Shown one piece after another: positions 1-8,786 of a stretch of DNA of 28,144 bases (positions are counted from its first letter, which is position 1; every line of letters starts with the position of its first letter). This DNA comes from CAYUNT01 sp964446285 (lineage in GTDB: Bacteria > Sumerlaeota > Sumerlaeia > SLMS01 > CAYUNT01), in the NCBI GenBank assembly GCA_964446285.1, contig CAYUNT010000036.1, positions 1-28,144 of the forward strand, given 5' to 3'. A model generated the notes under the pieces. That model did no database searches, had not been told where the DNA came from, and worked only from the letters and a program-made list of their open reading frames with translations. The position numbers and the translations under genes are program-made.

Positions 1-202
1 ACGCTATATCCTGCAATCCCTGCTAATCATAGAAGGTTTACGGAATTGTCCTGGGACCTTTGGGCGAAAACCGGCAGTAATTCTTGACTGGGAATTCTGA
101 CGCAAATTAGTAATTGTGCGGATGGTTTTGCCGGGTGGAAATGCATATTGTCATAATGGCGATGAAAGCATCGCCGTGATCAGGCAGGAGGAATGCTGGC
201 CC

Positions 203-451
203 ATGACGCGCGAACGAATCATACGACTGGTGGCGGGAACTCTGGTGCTCATCAGCCTGGCCCTTGGGGCGTTTGTGAACAAATGGTGGCTGATTCTGGG
301 AGCGTTTGTCGGCGCGAATTTGTTTCAGTCCTCGCTGACGCGCTGGTGCTTGCTGGATGATATTCTGCGAATGCTGGGCGTGAAAAGCGACGCCGAAGTG
401 GCTGTCGCGTGCGCACAGCGCGGCGATCCGGGCAAAACTCCGGGCGCATAG
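203..451 (+). CDS. DUF2892 (YgaP-type) small membrane protein
   Basis: An 82-residue protein. The N-terminal pattern TRERIIRLVAGTLVLISL, then a second hydrophobic stretch (about residues 27-43) ending FQSSLTRWC, is the usual DUF2892 / YgaP-like transmembrane hairpin, in which a small cysteine-bearing loop follows TM2. The family function is not known; relatives occur alone or fused to rhodanese domains. I chose ATG 203 over the in-frame GTG at 116 because AGGAGGAA sits about 8-15 bases upstream of 203 and because the family starts at this TxxRxxR motif; the 29 extra residues upstream look non-native. The C-terminal tail (residues 60-82) is hydrophilic. A TTGACT at 84-89 could be a -35 box but no good -10 follows. 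It is monocistronic and convergent with the large CotH gene. Confidence 0.8.
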   Translation: MTRERIIRLVAGTLVLISLALGAFVNKWWLILGAFVGANLFQSSLTRWCLLDDILRMLGVKSDAEVAVACAQRGDPGKTPGA

Positions 452-523
452 CGGAGGATCGGCAAAAATCTATCTGGATTTCGTTCTTTTCACGTTTTTC
501 GCGGCAGAAAGATTCTTTCCCGG

Positions 524-3500
524 CTAAAAGAATATCCATCCGCATGGCTTGGGGAGCGGCCAGGCGTTCTGGCCGTGGTTGCGCGCGCCGGGCGTGAGCC
601 AATTCACCGCGCCCGGAGCTGCTGGATCGTCGCCCGTAAACAATTTGGGCGGATCCAAAACCCAGCCGCCAGGTCCCGCCACGAAATCCTCGCGATTGGC
701 ATCCGCGCCATCATCGTTCACAAAGCCGCCATTCGGGTCGTTGATGAAAATCGCGCCGTCATCGGCCCCAATTCCGGCGAATGGATTCGTGAAAACCACG
801 CCGTGCGCGGCAATGCCAAACGAAGCCGGGGTGACGTCCGCGCCTTCGGCAATGAAGTCGATGCCGATGTCGTCCGAGAATTCCGCGGTCGCGCCCGGCG
901 CCAGGAGCGCCAGCGAGGCATTGCCCGTCGGGATCGAGAATCCCGGATCGGTCTGAATGTCAAGGTTGCCATTGCCAGCGTAGAAGATCATCCGCCTGGC
1001 CGCCGGATCGAGTTCATCGGCCGGGAAGGAGGAGGCGTTCACACCGCTGATTTTCGAGACGATGAGAATGAACGTGCCGGCCGGGACGGATTGCAGCGCT
1101 GCGATACTTGGGAAAATCAGCGATCCGCCGGTCGAGTCAGGTCCGCCCTCCGCCAGTGTGGCGTTGTTGGTGATGCGCCATCCACGCAGGTCGATGCCGT
1201 CGCGAATGACGAGCAGTTCAATCCAGTCGCCATCAATGGCGCGGTTTTCGATGCTCGCATAAGGGGTATTGTTGTCATTAAGCCAGTATTCGTTGAAAAT
1301 AACATCGTTCGGGTGAAGCGGCTGCGCCGCTGGCTCGAACTTCACGTCGATCTTGCCGGCCGTGGTTGATTGCACTGTATAGTCGAGCAGCGGATTGGCG
1401 GATTGAACCAGCCCGCTCCATGCGTCGAACCGCATGCCCGCATCGGGAATCGGGCGCAGCGCGATGGTCGATCCGCGGAAAAATACGCCGCTCCAGGGCA
1501 GATTGACGGCGCGGCGATTGACAAGAAGGCGGCCCGTGCCTGAACCGCTTGCCGTGAAGGAAATGGTCTGCGTTCCGCCCAGCCCGAAGTAACTGGAAAT
1601 CGAATTTCTGATATAGGTGGGACGGTTGTTTAGGAAAGCGCGCATATTCGAAACGCCCGTGTTCCAGTTATTCACAAGAGTTGCGGCGGAAATTCCGAGT
1701 GACGAAGTCCAGCGCGCGGCCTCGCGCGGAACTTCCGTCTGCAACATGGCCGCATAGCGGTCTGTATCGGCGATTGCGTGCTCGGGAAGAAGTTCGAAGT
1801 TGAGCGTTTCCTCAACGCGGGCAATGAAATCGCGCCTTGTTTCCGGGCGGTCGAGGAGTCCGTTGATTGGAACCGTCATGTTCGGATCGATGTCGTTGCC
1901 GGCAAAAATCAGCGAAAGCGGCGGCATGGTATATTGACGCTGGAGGTAATAGTTGTTGCCGCGCGCCCAGGTGAGCGTATCGCCCTGCCAGCCAGTCGGA
2001 TTCAGGCCGGCAGACCACTCGGCGTCCCATTCGTGGAAGGTCCATCGCGCCGTGGGATCGCCACGCCGCCGTGTGGCAATCCAGTTGTTATGCGGCCAGT
2101 CGTGGTTCTGGCAGATGATATTCAGCGAGAAGTAATCGAGGAAGTTTGCGCAGTCGAGCATGGAGCGCATCGTCTGAAAATCGGCGTCCGTGGCCACGTT
2201 ATGGTTTTCAATCCATTCGATAAACTGATTCCATGCGGCAAGGTCGCCATCCACGGCTTCGATGAAGTATTTGCGCACGGAATCCCACGAACCCTTCACC
2301 ACGTCCCAATCCGAGCCGCCGAAGGTGTCTTCCATGAACGAGTCGGTAATGCGCTCCGTGGCGTTATAGATGCCCCAATAGGCGCCGTTGATGTGGAGAG
2401 CCACAAAGAAGCCGTCAGCGGCGCGCTGCCCTCTGTCATCCAGCCAGTCGCGCATAATCTGATCGCGGAAATATGTGGGGCGAATTGTTGAACCGCCAAA
2501 GAAACTGTCGTTTGCGCCGCTTCGCAGCACAATTTGCTGGCATCCATCGAGCGGCGTGCGGGTCATCCACGGCAGAGACCAGCGCGTCGGGCCGTAGATC
2601 GAACGGAAATAGAGGCGGAGCGATTTTTTCGCCAGCGCGCGCGAGTAGCCGCCGTGCAGGCGCGCCCCCGCTTCCACCTCATACACATGCGAGCCGTCGG
2701 GCGGCGTTATCATCACATGCACCGGGCGTTCCCAATCCAGCCCATGCACGCTCGTATTTGTATAAATGCCGTTTGCGCCATTGAAATCGGCGGGATCAAT
2801 AACAACATCCATGATCGGGATTGTCCGGTCCGCCGGAGGGTTCAGGAAGTAAGACGCCGAGGCGATGGGGCTGGGGTCGAGATCGGAATACCAAGCGCGC
2901 GCCCGCAAAGGAGCAGTGGCGGAAATCGTGATCGGTCCGGAGTAAAGCGCCGACGCGGGGCCGGGCGCGGAACCATTGGTAGTATAACGAATTTCCGTGG
3001 CATTGGGGGCGGTGATTTCCACCTGGAAAGGCGCCGCGTAGATGCCCGATCGCACGGAAATCACCGGCGCCGGGCCGCTTTTTCCATAGATGTTCGGGCC
3101 TCCGGGCGTCGGCTTTTCCGTTGCAATCCACAGGCCTGTCTGGTCCGGAATTCGAGCTTGGGAAATGTCCGACACCTGAGGGCCGAAATCGACGCGGTCC
3201 GCCTCCCTGTGATTTCGCATATCGTAAAGAATAATACTTTCGCCATCGGCGGAAAGTTTGAAATCTGTGTGCATGGCCTTGGCTATGACATTCATTCCAT
3301 CGGCCCAAATCACCAGATACTGTCCCGGAGCAAGCGCGGCTTCGCGCGGGAAACGCCAGCGCGTCGGCGATGTGGGCGAATCCGAAAGGGCGAACGAGCC
3401 AAGGTCTGCAATGTCCGGACCGAGGTTCACAATTTCGATCCAATCCGCGGTATTGCTGAAATCCGGGTCTGTTGCGCCCTTGACGTTCGATGCGAGAAAT

Positions 3501-4345
3501 TCATTGACGACCAAATGGATGTCCGGAACTCTTCCCACCTGAAACATAACAAGCGGGCTGCTGGAGATTTTATCGGCGTTGTCCGTGGCAAAGACGCGAA
3601 ACTCCACCTGTTCTCCACTCGGCAATCCCGGAATGGCGGCCGCGAAAGTGGAATCGCCCGCAGCCAAGTCATCATGGGCGCCATCGTCGAACATTGGTCC
3701 ATCGCCCGACGCGCCCGATGGGCTGGCATTCCAGAGCAACCGGACGGATTGAAGCGATACGTCATCGACCACGCGCGCGCGCACCGTCACGCTTTCGGAC
3801 GCCGCGGGATAATAGGGCATTGTCCTGACGTCGGAAATCAGCGGCGGCATATCCACAAGAAGAACAAAGCGAATGGCGTCGGCGATGTGCACTCCCGACG
3901 CGCCGTTCGAGGACAGCGAGACACTTCCGCTCGAACCCGCCTGGAATGTCCAGGAACCGAGAGGGATCTCCACAAGTTGATAATACTGCTCAGGCGTTCC
4001 GCGCTGGTCGATTGAGACGCTGGATGTGCCGCCCGCGTGCTGGATGGTGTATGGCGCGCCGGTCGTGCGGTTGGAACCCATAACTACAATGGCATATACG
4101 TTGTATAGCCCGCCATATTCCAGATTGGGCGTCCATGTGGCCGTGGCGTTGGTTCCGGCATTGGCGTAAATATACGTTCCGCCGTTGTATCCTGTGGCGG
4201 AGCTGCGGGTCCAGCTTCCTGCGGTTGTGAAAGTGGGCGCGCCCTCATCGTTATCCACCACAACATCCAGTGCCTTCGCAGGCTGAAATCCAGCCAGCGC
4301 CAATCCCGCCATAAGCAACGCGGACAAGAAAAAATGCTTTTTCAT
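524..4345 (-). CDS. Secreted multidomain CotH-kinase-like / lamin-tail protein
   Basis: A 1273-residue secreted protein. Signal peptide residues 1-25 (MKKHFFLSALLMAG..., AKA cleavage site). Domains seen: golvesin/xanthan-lyase-like C-terminal domain about 26-162; Ig-like segment about 165-270; lamin-tail domain about 275-395 (VVNEFLASN, DWIEIVNLG); chitobiase-C-terminal-like domain about 425-500 (RYTTNGSAP); CotH domain about 505-920 with RLHGGYSR, KKSLRLYFR, GAYWGIYNATERI, and the acidic WTFHEWDAEW region at 768-777; InlB-B-like repeat about 925-1005 (GMRFDAWSG); second lamin-tail domain about 1013-1260. CotH proteins are atypical secreted protein kinases in spores and some pathogens; in environmental bacteria the substrates are unknown. 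I chose ATG 4345 because AAGGAAA lies just upstream and the signal peptide starts there; the reading frame stays open 98 codons further up but that extension is not protein-like. Probably surface-exposed or extracellular. No sorting signal is recognisable at the C-terminus (ends GWIFF). Confidence 0.9.
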   Translation of the reverse strand: MKKHFFLSALLMAGLALAGFQPAKALDVVVDNDEGAPTFTTAGSWTRSSATGYNGGTYIYANAGTNATATWTPNLEYGGLYNVYAIVVMGSNRTTGAPYTIQHAGGTSSVSIDQRGTPEQYYQLVEIPLGSWTFQAGSSGSVSLSSNGASGVHIADAIRFVLLVDMPPLISDVRTMPYYPAASESVTVRARVVDDVSLQSVRLLWNASPSGASGDGPMFDDGAHDDLAAGDSTFAAAIPGLPSGEQVEFRVFATDNADKISSSPLVMFQVGRVPDIHLVVNEFLASNVKGATDPDFSNTADWIEIVNLGPDIADLGSFALSDSPTSPTRWRFPREAALAPGQYLVIWADGMNVIAKAMHTDFKLSADGESIILYDMRNHREADRVDFGPQVSDISQARIPDQTGLWIATEKPTPGGPNIYGKSGPAPVISVRSGIYAAPFQVEITAPNATEIRYTTNGSAPGPASALYSGPITISATAPLRARAWYSDLDPSPIASASYFLNPPADRTIPIMDVVIDPADFNGANGIYTNTSVHGLDWERPVHVMITPPDGSHVYEVEAGARLHGGYSRALAKKSLRLYFRSIYGPTRWSLPWMTRTPLDGCQQIVLRSGANDSFFGGSTIRPTYFRDQIMRDWLDDRGQRAADGFFVALHINGAYWGIYNATERITDSFMEDTFGGSDWDVVKGSWDSVRKYFIEAVDGDLAAWNQFIEWIENHNVATDADFQTMRSMLDCANFLDYFSLNIICQNHDWPHNNWIATRRRGDPTARWTFHEWDAEWSAGLNPTGWQGDTLTWARGNNYYLQRQYTMPPLSLIFAGNDIDPNMTVPINGLLDRPETRRDFIARVEETLNFELLPEHAIADTDRYAAMLQTEVPREAARWTSSLGISAATLVNNWNTGVSNMRAFLNNRPTYIRNSISSYFGLGGTQTISFTASGSGTGRLLVNRRAVNLPWSGVFFRGSTIALRPIPDAGMRFDAWSGLVQSANPLLDYTVQSTTAGKIDVKFEPAAQPLHPNDVIFNEYWLNDNNTPYASIENRAIDGDWIELLVIRDGIDLRGWRITNNATLAEGGPDSTGGSLIFPSIAALQSVPAGTFILIVSKISGVNASSFPADELDPAARRMIFYAGNGNLDIQTDPGFSIPTGNASLALLAPGATAEFSDDIGIDFIAEGADVTPASFGIAAHGVVFTNPFAGIGADDGAIFINDPNGGFVNDDGADANREDFVAGPGGWVLDPPKLFTGDDPAAPGAVNWLTPGARNHGQNAWPLPKPCGWIFF

Positions 4346-4669
4346 GATGTTTTCCTTGAATTTGAACAGGTGGAACCCAACGACAGCGCGGCATTGCGGC
4401 GTTGCGCCGCCAGGCTGCCCGATGAACCGGAAGGCGCGCCTCGTTGAAAGGAACGCCCTGCAAATGCACCGCCGGGCGATTTCTACGCCAGAAAGCAGAC
4501 CTCTCTCAATCCCATTTCCCCCGGCCCGCGGAACATTCTCCGTTGACAAGTCCAAGGCCCTCCTCCTCGAAGTAGATGCGGCTGGAGCCTGCCTGTCGGA
4601 AGCGATCCGATAGTAGCGCATCGCTCTGTTACGCCGCAAAATTGTTTAACTATTTTCGAGGCAGGAAGG
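4346..4669. promoter_or_regulatory. Divergent intergenic region between CotH and binding-protein genes
   Basis: These 324 bases hold the upstream regions of two divergent genes. A perfect TTGACA occurs at 4543-4548 (+), followed 18 bases on by TCGAAG, a poor -10 match, so a promoter here is only possible. An inverted repeat AGCGAT...ATCGCT with a 13-base loop lies near 4601-4625. I see no coding signal and no recognisable riboswitch. Confidence 0.25.
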
Positions 4670-6613
4670 ATGACAATACACCGCCGTTCTATCGCTCGAT
4701 TTGCCCTGATTGCGGCATGGGTTGCCGTGTCCATTGGCGCGGATCAGTTCTGCCGCGCCGCCGCCCAATCCGCCTCCGCATCCGCTTCCTCCGCGCCGGC
4801 GGACGCGCCAACCTCCTCAACCTCTGCGTCCGCGCAATCAGCCTCGCCCGCCCCGCTGCCGCCAGATATCAAGTGGGAAACAAACATGGACGAGCCGCTC
4901 ATTGGCGATCCGAAGGCGATTCGCGGCGGGACCTACTACGACTTCATTCCCTCTTATCCGCTTACACTGCGCCTGATGGGGCCAAACTCGAACGATGCCT
5001 TCGCCGGCTACAATCGCGCCTATACCATGTATTTCACGCTGGTCTGGCGGCATCCGACCACGGACAAATTCATTCCCTGCCTCGCCACGCACTGGGCGGT
5101 GATGCCCGATCAAAAGACGCTCTATTTCCGGCTCGACCCGGATGCGCGCTGGAGCGACGGGCAGCCGATCACGGCGGACGACTACGTTTTCACGCTCGAG
5201 ATGTTGCGCAGCCCGCACATTGTGGACCCTTACTACAACACGCTCGCCGATGAATACTTCGATAAGGTCGAGGCGATCGACCCGCACACCCTGCGGATTG
5301 TGGGCAAAAAGACCAGCTGGCGCCCGCTCGACGACTATGCGTTTTATCCGATGCCGCGCCACGCAATCCATCTCGATGCCGACTGGGTGAAGCGCACGAA
5401 CAACGAACCGCAAGTGGCGGCGGGGCCATACACCATCACGGAAACCGTCGCGGGCGAGCGCGTTGTTTTCTCGCGAGTCCCCAACTGGTGGGGAAACAAG
5501 AAAAGGTATTTCACGGGCTTGTATAATGTGGATCGCATCTACATCCGCGTAATTCCGGACCTGGATCGCGCCTTCGATCTTTTCAAGCGGGGCGAACTGA
5601 GCACGTATCTTGTAACCTCCGCGCGGCGATGGGCCACGGAAACCGATTTCGAGGCGATTCAAAAAGGATGGGCGCATCGCAAGCGCGTATTTGTCGAGAT
5701 GCCCAAAGGGGTGTATGGATTCGCGATGAATCTCGAATTCCCGCTCTTTCAAAACAAAGATTTCCGCAAGGCGCTTCAATATCTGTTCGATTTCGACACG
5801 CTGAATAGCAAAATGATGTTCAACGCCTATTATCGCATGACTTCGTCGTTCGAGGGAACGGAATATGCAAATCCAAACCTGAAGCCTTATGGATTTGACC
5901 CCAAAAAGGCGCGCGAACACCTGCAAAAGGCTGGATTCACAAAACGCGGCCCGGATGGAATTTTGCAAAATGCATCGGGCCAGCGCGCCAGTTTCACGCT
6001 GACCTATGGCTCCGAATCGCTTGAGCGCCATCTGACTGTTATCAAACAGACTTATCAGAAGGCGGGCGTCGAAATGAATCTTCAGCGGCTCGAAGGCGCC
6101 ACGGCCTTCAACCGGCTCCTCGAACGCAAATATGAAATGGCCCTCATCAACTACACGTCTGGATTCTACCCCGAACCGCATCAATACTATGCTTCCATCT
6201 TCAAAAAAAATACGAACAACAACAACATCTGGAGTTTCGGGCGCGAAGACACCGACAAATTGATCGACATCTACCGCTTCGACCTCGACAAGTCCAAGCG
6301 CCTCGACGCCATGTTCAAACTCGATGAAATCCTCCACGACGAGGCGTTCTGGATTCCGTTTTGGGATGCGCCGTATCTGCGTTTTCTCTATTGGGATTAT
6401 GTGCGATACCCGGAAAATTTCCTGCCGCGGCGGACTGAGGAATTGTCCGATTGGCAGGTATATTGGATCGACCCGGTTCGCGAGGCGCGCCTGCGCGAGG
6501 CAATGACCCAGGGGCGCGCGTTCGAGCCGGATTCCGTGGTGGATATTGATGCCTACGGTGTAAAGGCCCGCATGGAAAAAGCGGCAGCCCAGCCGGAAAC
6601 CAAGGAAAAATGA
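4670..6613 (+). CDS. ABC importer extracellular solute-binding protein, family 5 (YejA-like)
   Basis: A 647-residue periplasmic substrate-binding protein for peptides or similar compounds. The N-terminus (1-33) is an export signal, followed by a Ser/Ala/Pro-rich linker (about 34-65). The family-5 signature lies at about 138-178 (LATHWAV, FRLDPDARWSDGQPITADD). The region around 345-430 (FAMNLEFPLFQNKDFRKAL, LFDFDTLN, and the later segment SSFEGTEYANP) resembles YejA-type proteins, which in enterobacteria import microcin C-like peptides. The stop codon overlaps the start of the OppD-like ATPase (ATGA at 6610), so the three genes are translationally coupled. A purine-rich GAGGCAGGAAGG run ends directly before ATG 4670; GAGG at 4658-4661 has usable spacing. 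No lipobox is visible, so it is probably soluble in the periplasm. Actual substrate unknown. Confidence 0.88.
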   Translation: MTIHRRSIARFALIAAWVAVSIGADQFCRAAAQSASASASSAPADAPTSSTSASAQSASPAPLPPDIKWETNMDEPLIGDPKAIRGGTYYDFIPSYPLTLRLMGPNSNDAFAGYNRAYTMYFTLVWRHPTTDKFIPCLATHWAVMPDQKTLYFRLDPDARWSDGQPITADDYVFTLEMLRSPHIVDPYYNTLADEYFDKVEAIDPHTLRIVGKKTSWRPLDDYAFYPMPRHAIHLDADWVKRTNNEPQVAAGPYTITETVAGERVVFSRVPNWWGNKKRYFTGLYNVDRIYIRVIPDLDRAFDLFKRGELSTYLVTSARRWATETDFEAIQKGWAHRKRVFVEMPKGVYGFAMNLEFPLFQNKDFRKALQYLFDFDTLNSKMMFNAYYRMTSSFEGTEYANPNLKPYGFDPKKAREHLQKAGFTKRGPDGILQNASGQRASFTLTYGSESLERHLTVIKQTYQKAGVEMNLQRLEGATAFNRLLERKYEMALINYTSGFYPEPHQYYASIFKKNTNNNNIWSFGREDTDKLIDIYRFDLDKSKRLDAMFKLDEILHDEAFWIPFWDAPYLRFLYWDYVRYPENFLPRRTEELSDWQVYWIDPVREARLREAMTQGRAFEPDSVVDIDAYGVKARMEKAAAQPETKEK

Positions 6614-7683
6614 CGCCGAATCCCATGCCTGTGCCCGGACTCATCGAACCCCCGCCTGCGGCGCCATCGGCCTTGCCGGCTCCTTTGGCCCCTTCCGCAA
6701 CCCCGCCCATCCTCGATGTGCGCGAGCTGCGAACCACGTTCCGCACGGACGGCGGAGTGGTGCGCGCGGCGGACGGCGTGTCGTTTTCATTGGCGGCGGG
6801 GCGGGTGCTTGGGCTGGTGGGCGAATCGGGATGCGGAAAAAGCGTAAGCGCCCTCTCGGTCTTGCGTCTCATCCCCGATCCGCCCGGACGCATCGAGGCG
6901 GGCGAAATCCTCTGGCGCGGGCGCGATTTGCTCGCGCTGCCCATGCGCGATATGCCCTCCATTCGCGGGCGCGAAATCGCGATGATCTTTCAGGACCCGA
7001 TGACCTCGCTCAATCCGGTGTTCACGATCGGGCGGCAATTGACCGAAGTGCTCGAACGGCATTTTGCCATGCGCGGCGCGGAGGCGCGCGAACGCGCCAC
7101 CGAGGCGCTTGTTCAGGTAGGAATTGCCGATCCGGCGGACAGGCTCCTCCAATATCCGCACGAACTGAGCGGCGGAATGAAGCAGCGCGTGATGATCGCG
7201 ATGGCGCTTCTATGCCGCCCAAGCCTGCTGATCGCCGACGAACCGACCACGGCGCTCGACGTCACAATCCAGGCGCAAATCCTCCGCCTGATGAAAGACC
7301 TCCAGCGCCAGACCGGCATGACAATTCTTCTCATCACGCACGATCTCGGCGTCGTGGCGGAAACATGCGATGAAGTGAATGTGATGTATGCCGGGCGCGT
7401 GGTCGAGCGCGCCGGGGTGATCGAACTCTTCGAACGCCCCGCGCATCCTTACACGCGCGGATTGCTCGCCAGTTTGCCCATGCCGGGCCTGGCGCGTGCC
7501 ACGACGCCTCTCGCGACAATCGAAGGAACCGTGCCCTCGCTGATCGATCTGCCCAAGGGGTGCCGTTTTGCTGATCGATGCCCCCGGCGGCGCGCGCTTT
7601 GTGACGAGCAATATCCGCCCGAGCGCGTAATCCGCCCAGGCCATGCGGCCGCCTGTCATTTTCCTCTGGAGTCGGGGAAATGA
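6610..7683 (+). CDS. Peptide ABC transporter ATPase, OppD/DppD-like
   Basis: A 357-residue cytoplasmic ATPase that would energise peptide uptake. Visible motifs: Walker A GESGCGKS (about 75-82), Q-loop region IFQDPMTSLNPV, signature LSGGMKQRV, Walker B LLIADEPTTALD, switch histidine in LLITHDLGVVAE, and the C-terminal oligopeptide-transporter tail CRFADRCPRRRALC near 315-330, diagnostic of the OppD/OppF family. The first ~30 residues are Pro/Ala-rich and not part of the ABC fold. Its ATG overlaps the stop of the binding-protein gene and its own stop overlaps the next ATG at 7680, so all three are one transcript. A permease pair would normally sit between binding protein and ATPases but is absent here. 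Confidence 0.93.
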   Translation: MTPNPMPVPGLIEPPPAAPSALPAPLAPSATPPILDVRELRTTFRTDGGVVRAADGVSFSLAAGRVLGLVGESGCGKSVSALSVLRLIPDPPGRIEAGEILWRGRDLLALPMRDMPSIRGREIAMIFQDPMTSLNPVFTIGRQLTEVLERHFAMRGAEARERATEALVQVGIADPADRLLQYPHELSGGMKQRVMIAMALLCRPSLLIADEPTTALDVTIQAQILRLMKDLQRQTGMTILLITHDLGVVAETCDEVNVMYAGRVVERAGVIELFERPAHPYTRGLLASLPMPGLARATTPLATIEGTVPSLIDLPKGCRFADRCPRRRALCDEQYPPERVIRPGHAAACHFPLESGK

Positions 7684-8786
7684 ACAACACCCGCCGCGAG
7701 TTAGCGCCACATTCGGAGAAGAAGGCAGACCTGGAGGTCTGCCCCACTTCCGCCACCGCGGCGCAAAGCGGCGGGGTGATTTTGCGCGCATTGAATCTTG
7801 TGAAGCATTTTCCTGTCCGCGGCGGGATTTTTGCGCGCCAGCTCGCTGAAGTGCGCGCCGTGGAAGACGTCTCTTTCGAAGTGCGCCGCGGCGAAACACT
7901 CGGCGTCGTCGGCGAAAGCGGATGCGGAAAATCGACGCTCGGGCGCCTGTTGCTGCGCCTCGAAGAACCCACGCGCGGATCCGTATTTTTCGAGGGGCGC
8001 GACATCCTCGCCTGCACACCGCGCGATTTGTTTCTTTTGCGGCGCGATTTGCAGATGATTTTTCAAGACCCGTATTCTTCGCTCAATCCGCGCATGACGG
8101 CGGGTGAAATTGTCCGCGAGCCGCTCGTCATCCACAAGATCGGCGGACGCGCCCAGCAACTGGAACAAACCGCGGCGCTGCTCGAACAGGTGGGATTGTC
8201 GCGCGAGATGATAGATCGATATCCCCATGAATTCTCGGGCGGACAACGCCAGCGCATCGGCATTGCCCGCGCTCTGGCGCTGAATCCCAAAATCATCGTG
8301 GCGGACGAACCAGTCTCGGCGCTCGACGTTTCCGTGCGGGCGCAGGCGCTCAACCTGATGGCGGAATTGCAGCGCCGCCTTGGGCTGACCTACGTATTCA
8401 TTTCCCATGATATGTCGGTTGTGGAATATATGAGCGATGCCGTCGCGGTAATGTATCTCGGCCGCCTGGTCGAGATCGGCCCCAAACGCGCTGTGTTCGA
8501 CCATCCGGCGCATCCCTATACGCGCGCGCTGATTGATGCCGCGCCTTTGGCGAACCCCAAGCGCCGCCGAGAGCGCGCGCCTTTGCGGGGCGAAACCCCG
8601 AGCGCCCTGAATCCGCCGACCGGATGCGCATTTCATCCGCGCTGTCCGCTGGCTGTGGCCTCCTGCCGCGAAGCCATTCCGCCCCTCGAACCTGTTGGAG
8701 CAAACTCCGTGAAGGCACCCGACATAACGGACACAGCCTCCGAACACCGAGCAGCCTGTTTCCGAAAAAACGAATTTGCTGGCTAG
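7680..8786 (+). CDS. Peptide ABC transporter ATPase, OppF/DppF-like
   Basis: A 368-residue partner ATPase of the OppD-like protein. Motifs: Walker A GESGCGKS, IFQDPYSSLNPR, signature FSGGQRQRIGIARAL, Walker B IIVADEPVSALD, switch region FISHDMSVVEY, and the C-terminal CAFHPRCPLAVASC zinc/oligopeptide tail. The conserved fold starts near residue 35 (VILRALNLVKHFPV). The ~34-residue N-terminal extension is unusual: bases 7724-7743 inside it are a 9-bp-arm palindrome belonging to a repeat family also found at 27486-27518, and it is translated as ADLEVC. The start at 7680 (ATGA overlap, GGGGAA just upstream) is supported by coupling; no other start lies between the palindrome and the conserved fold that is clearly better. 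The stop TAG at 8784-8786 lies in CTAG, shared with the convergent permease gene. Confidence 0.92.
   Translation: MNNTRRELAPHSEKKADLEVCPTSATAAQSGGVILRALNLVKHFPVRGGIFARQLAEVRAVEDVSFEVRRGETLGVVGESGCGKSTLGRLLLRLEEPTRGSVFFEGRDILACTPRDLFLLRRDLQMIFQDPYSSLNPRMTAGEIVREPLVIHKIGGRAQQLEQTAALLEQVGLSREMIDRYPHEFSGGQRQRIGIARALALNPKIIVADEPVSALDVSVRAQALNLMAELQRRLGLTYVFISHDMSVVEYMSDAVAVMYLGRLVEIGPKRAVFDHPAHPYTRALIDAAPLANPKRRRERAPLRGETPSALNPPTGCAFHPRCPLAVASCREAIPPLEPVGANSVKAPDITDTASEHRAACFRKNEFAG
7724..7757. repeat. Palindromic repeat, copy 1 (inside the OppF-like gene)
   Basis: GGCAGACCTGGAGGTCTGCC at 7724-7743 has perfect 9-bp arms and a 2-base centre. The bases to 7757, read on the minus strand, give GGTGGC(GG)AAGTGG directly before the palindrome. 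The same order, GGTGGC-AAGTGG-palindrome core GACCTCCAGGTC, occurs at 27486-27518 on the plus strand. I infer a dispersed REP-like family. This copy lies in frame in the OppF-like gene. Confidence 0.6.

Noticed and set aside
507..519. GAAAG-ATT-CTTTC as a terminator between the DUF2892 and CotH genes
   Set aside because: Only a five-pair AT-rich stem without a T-run.
2534..4015. 493-codon open frame antisense to the CotH gene
   Set aside because: Arg/His/Gly-rich with no domain pattern; it is a shadow of GC-rich codon use in the real gene, which has clear domains and a signal peptide.
4838..6337. 499-codon open frame antisense to the binding-protein gene
   Set aside because: Antisense shadow; the plus-strand gene has the full family-5 pattern.
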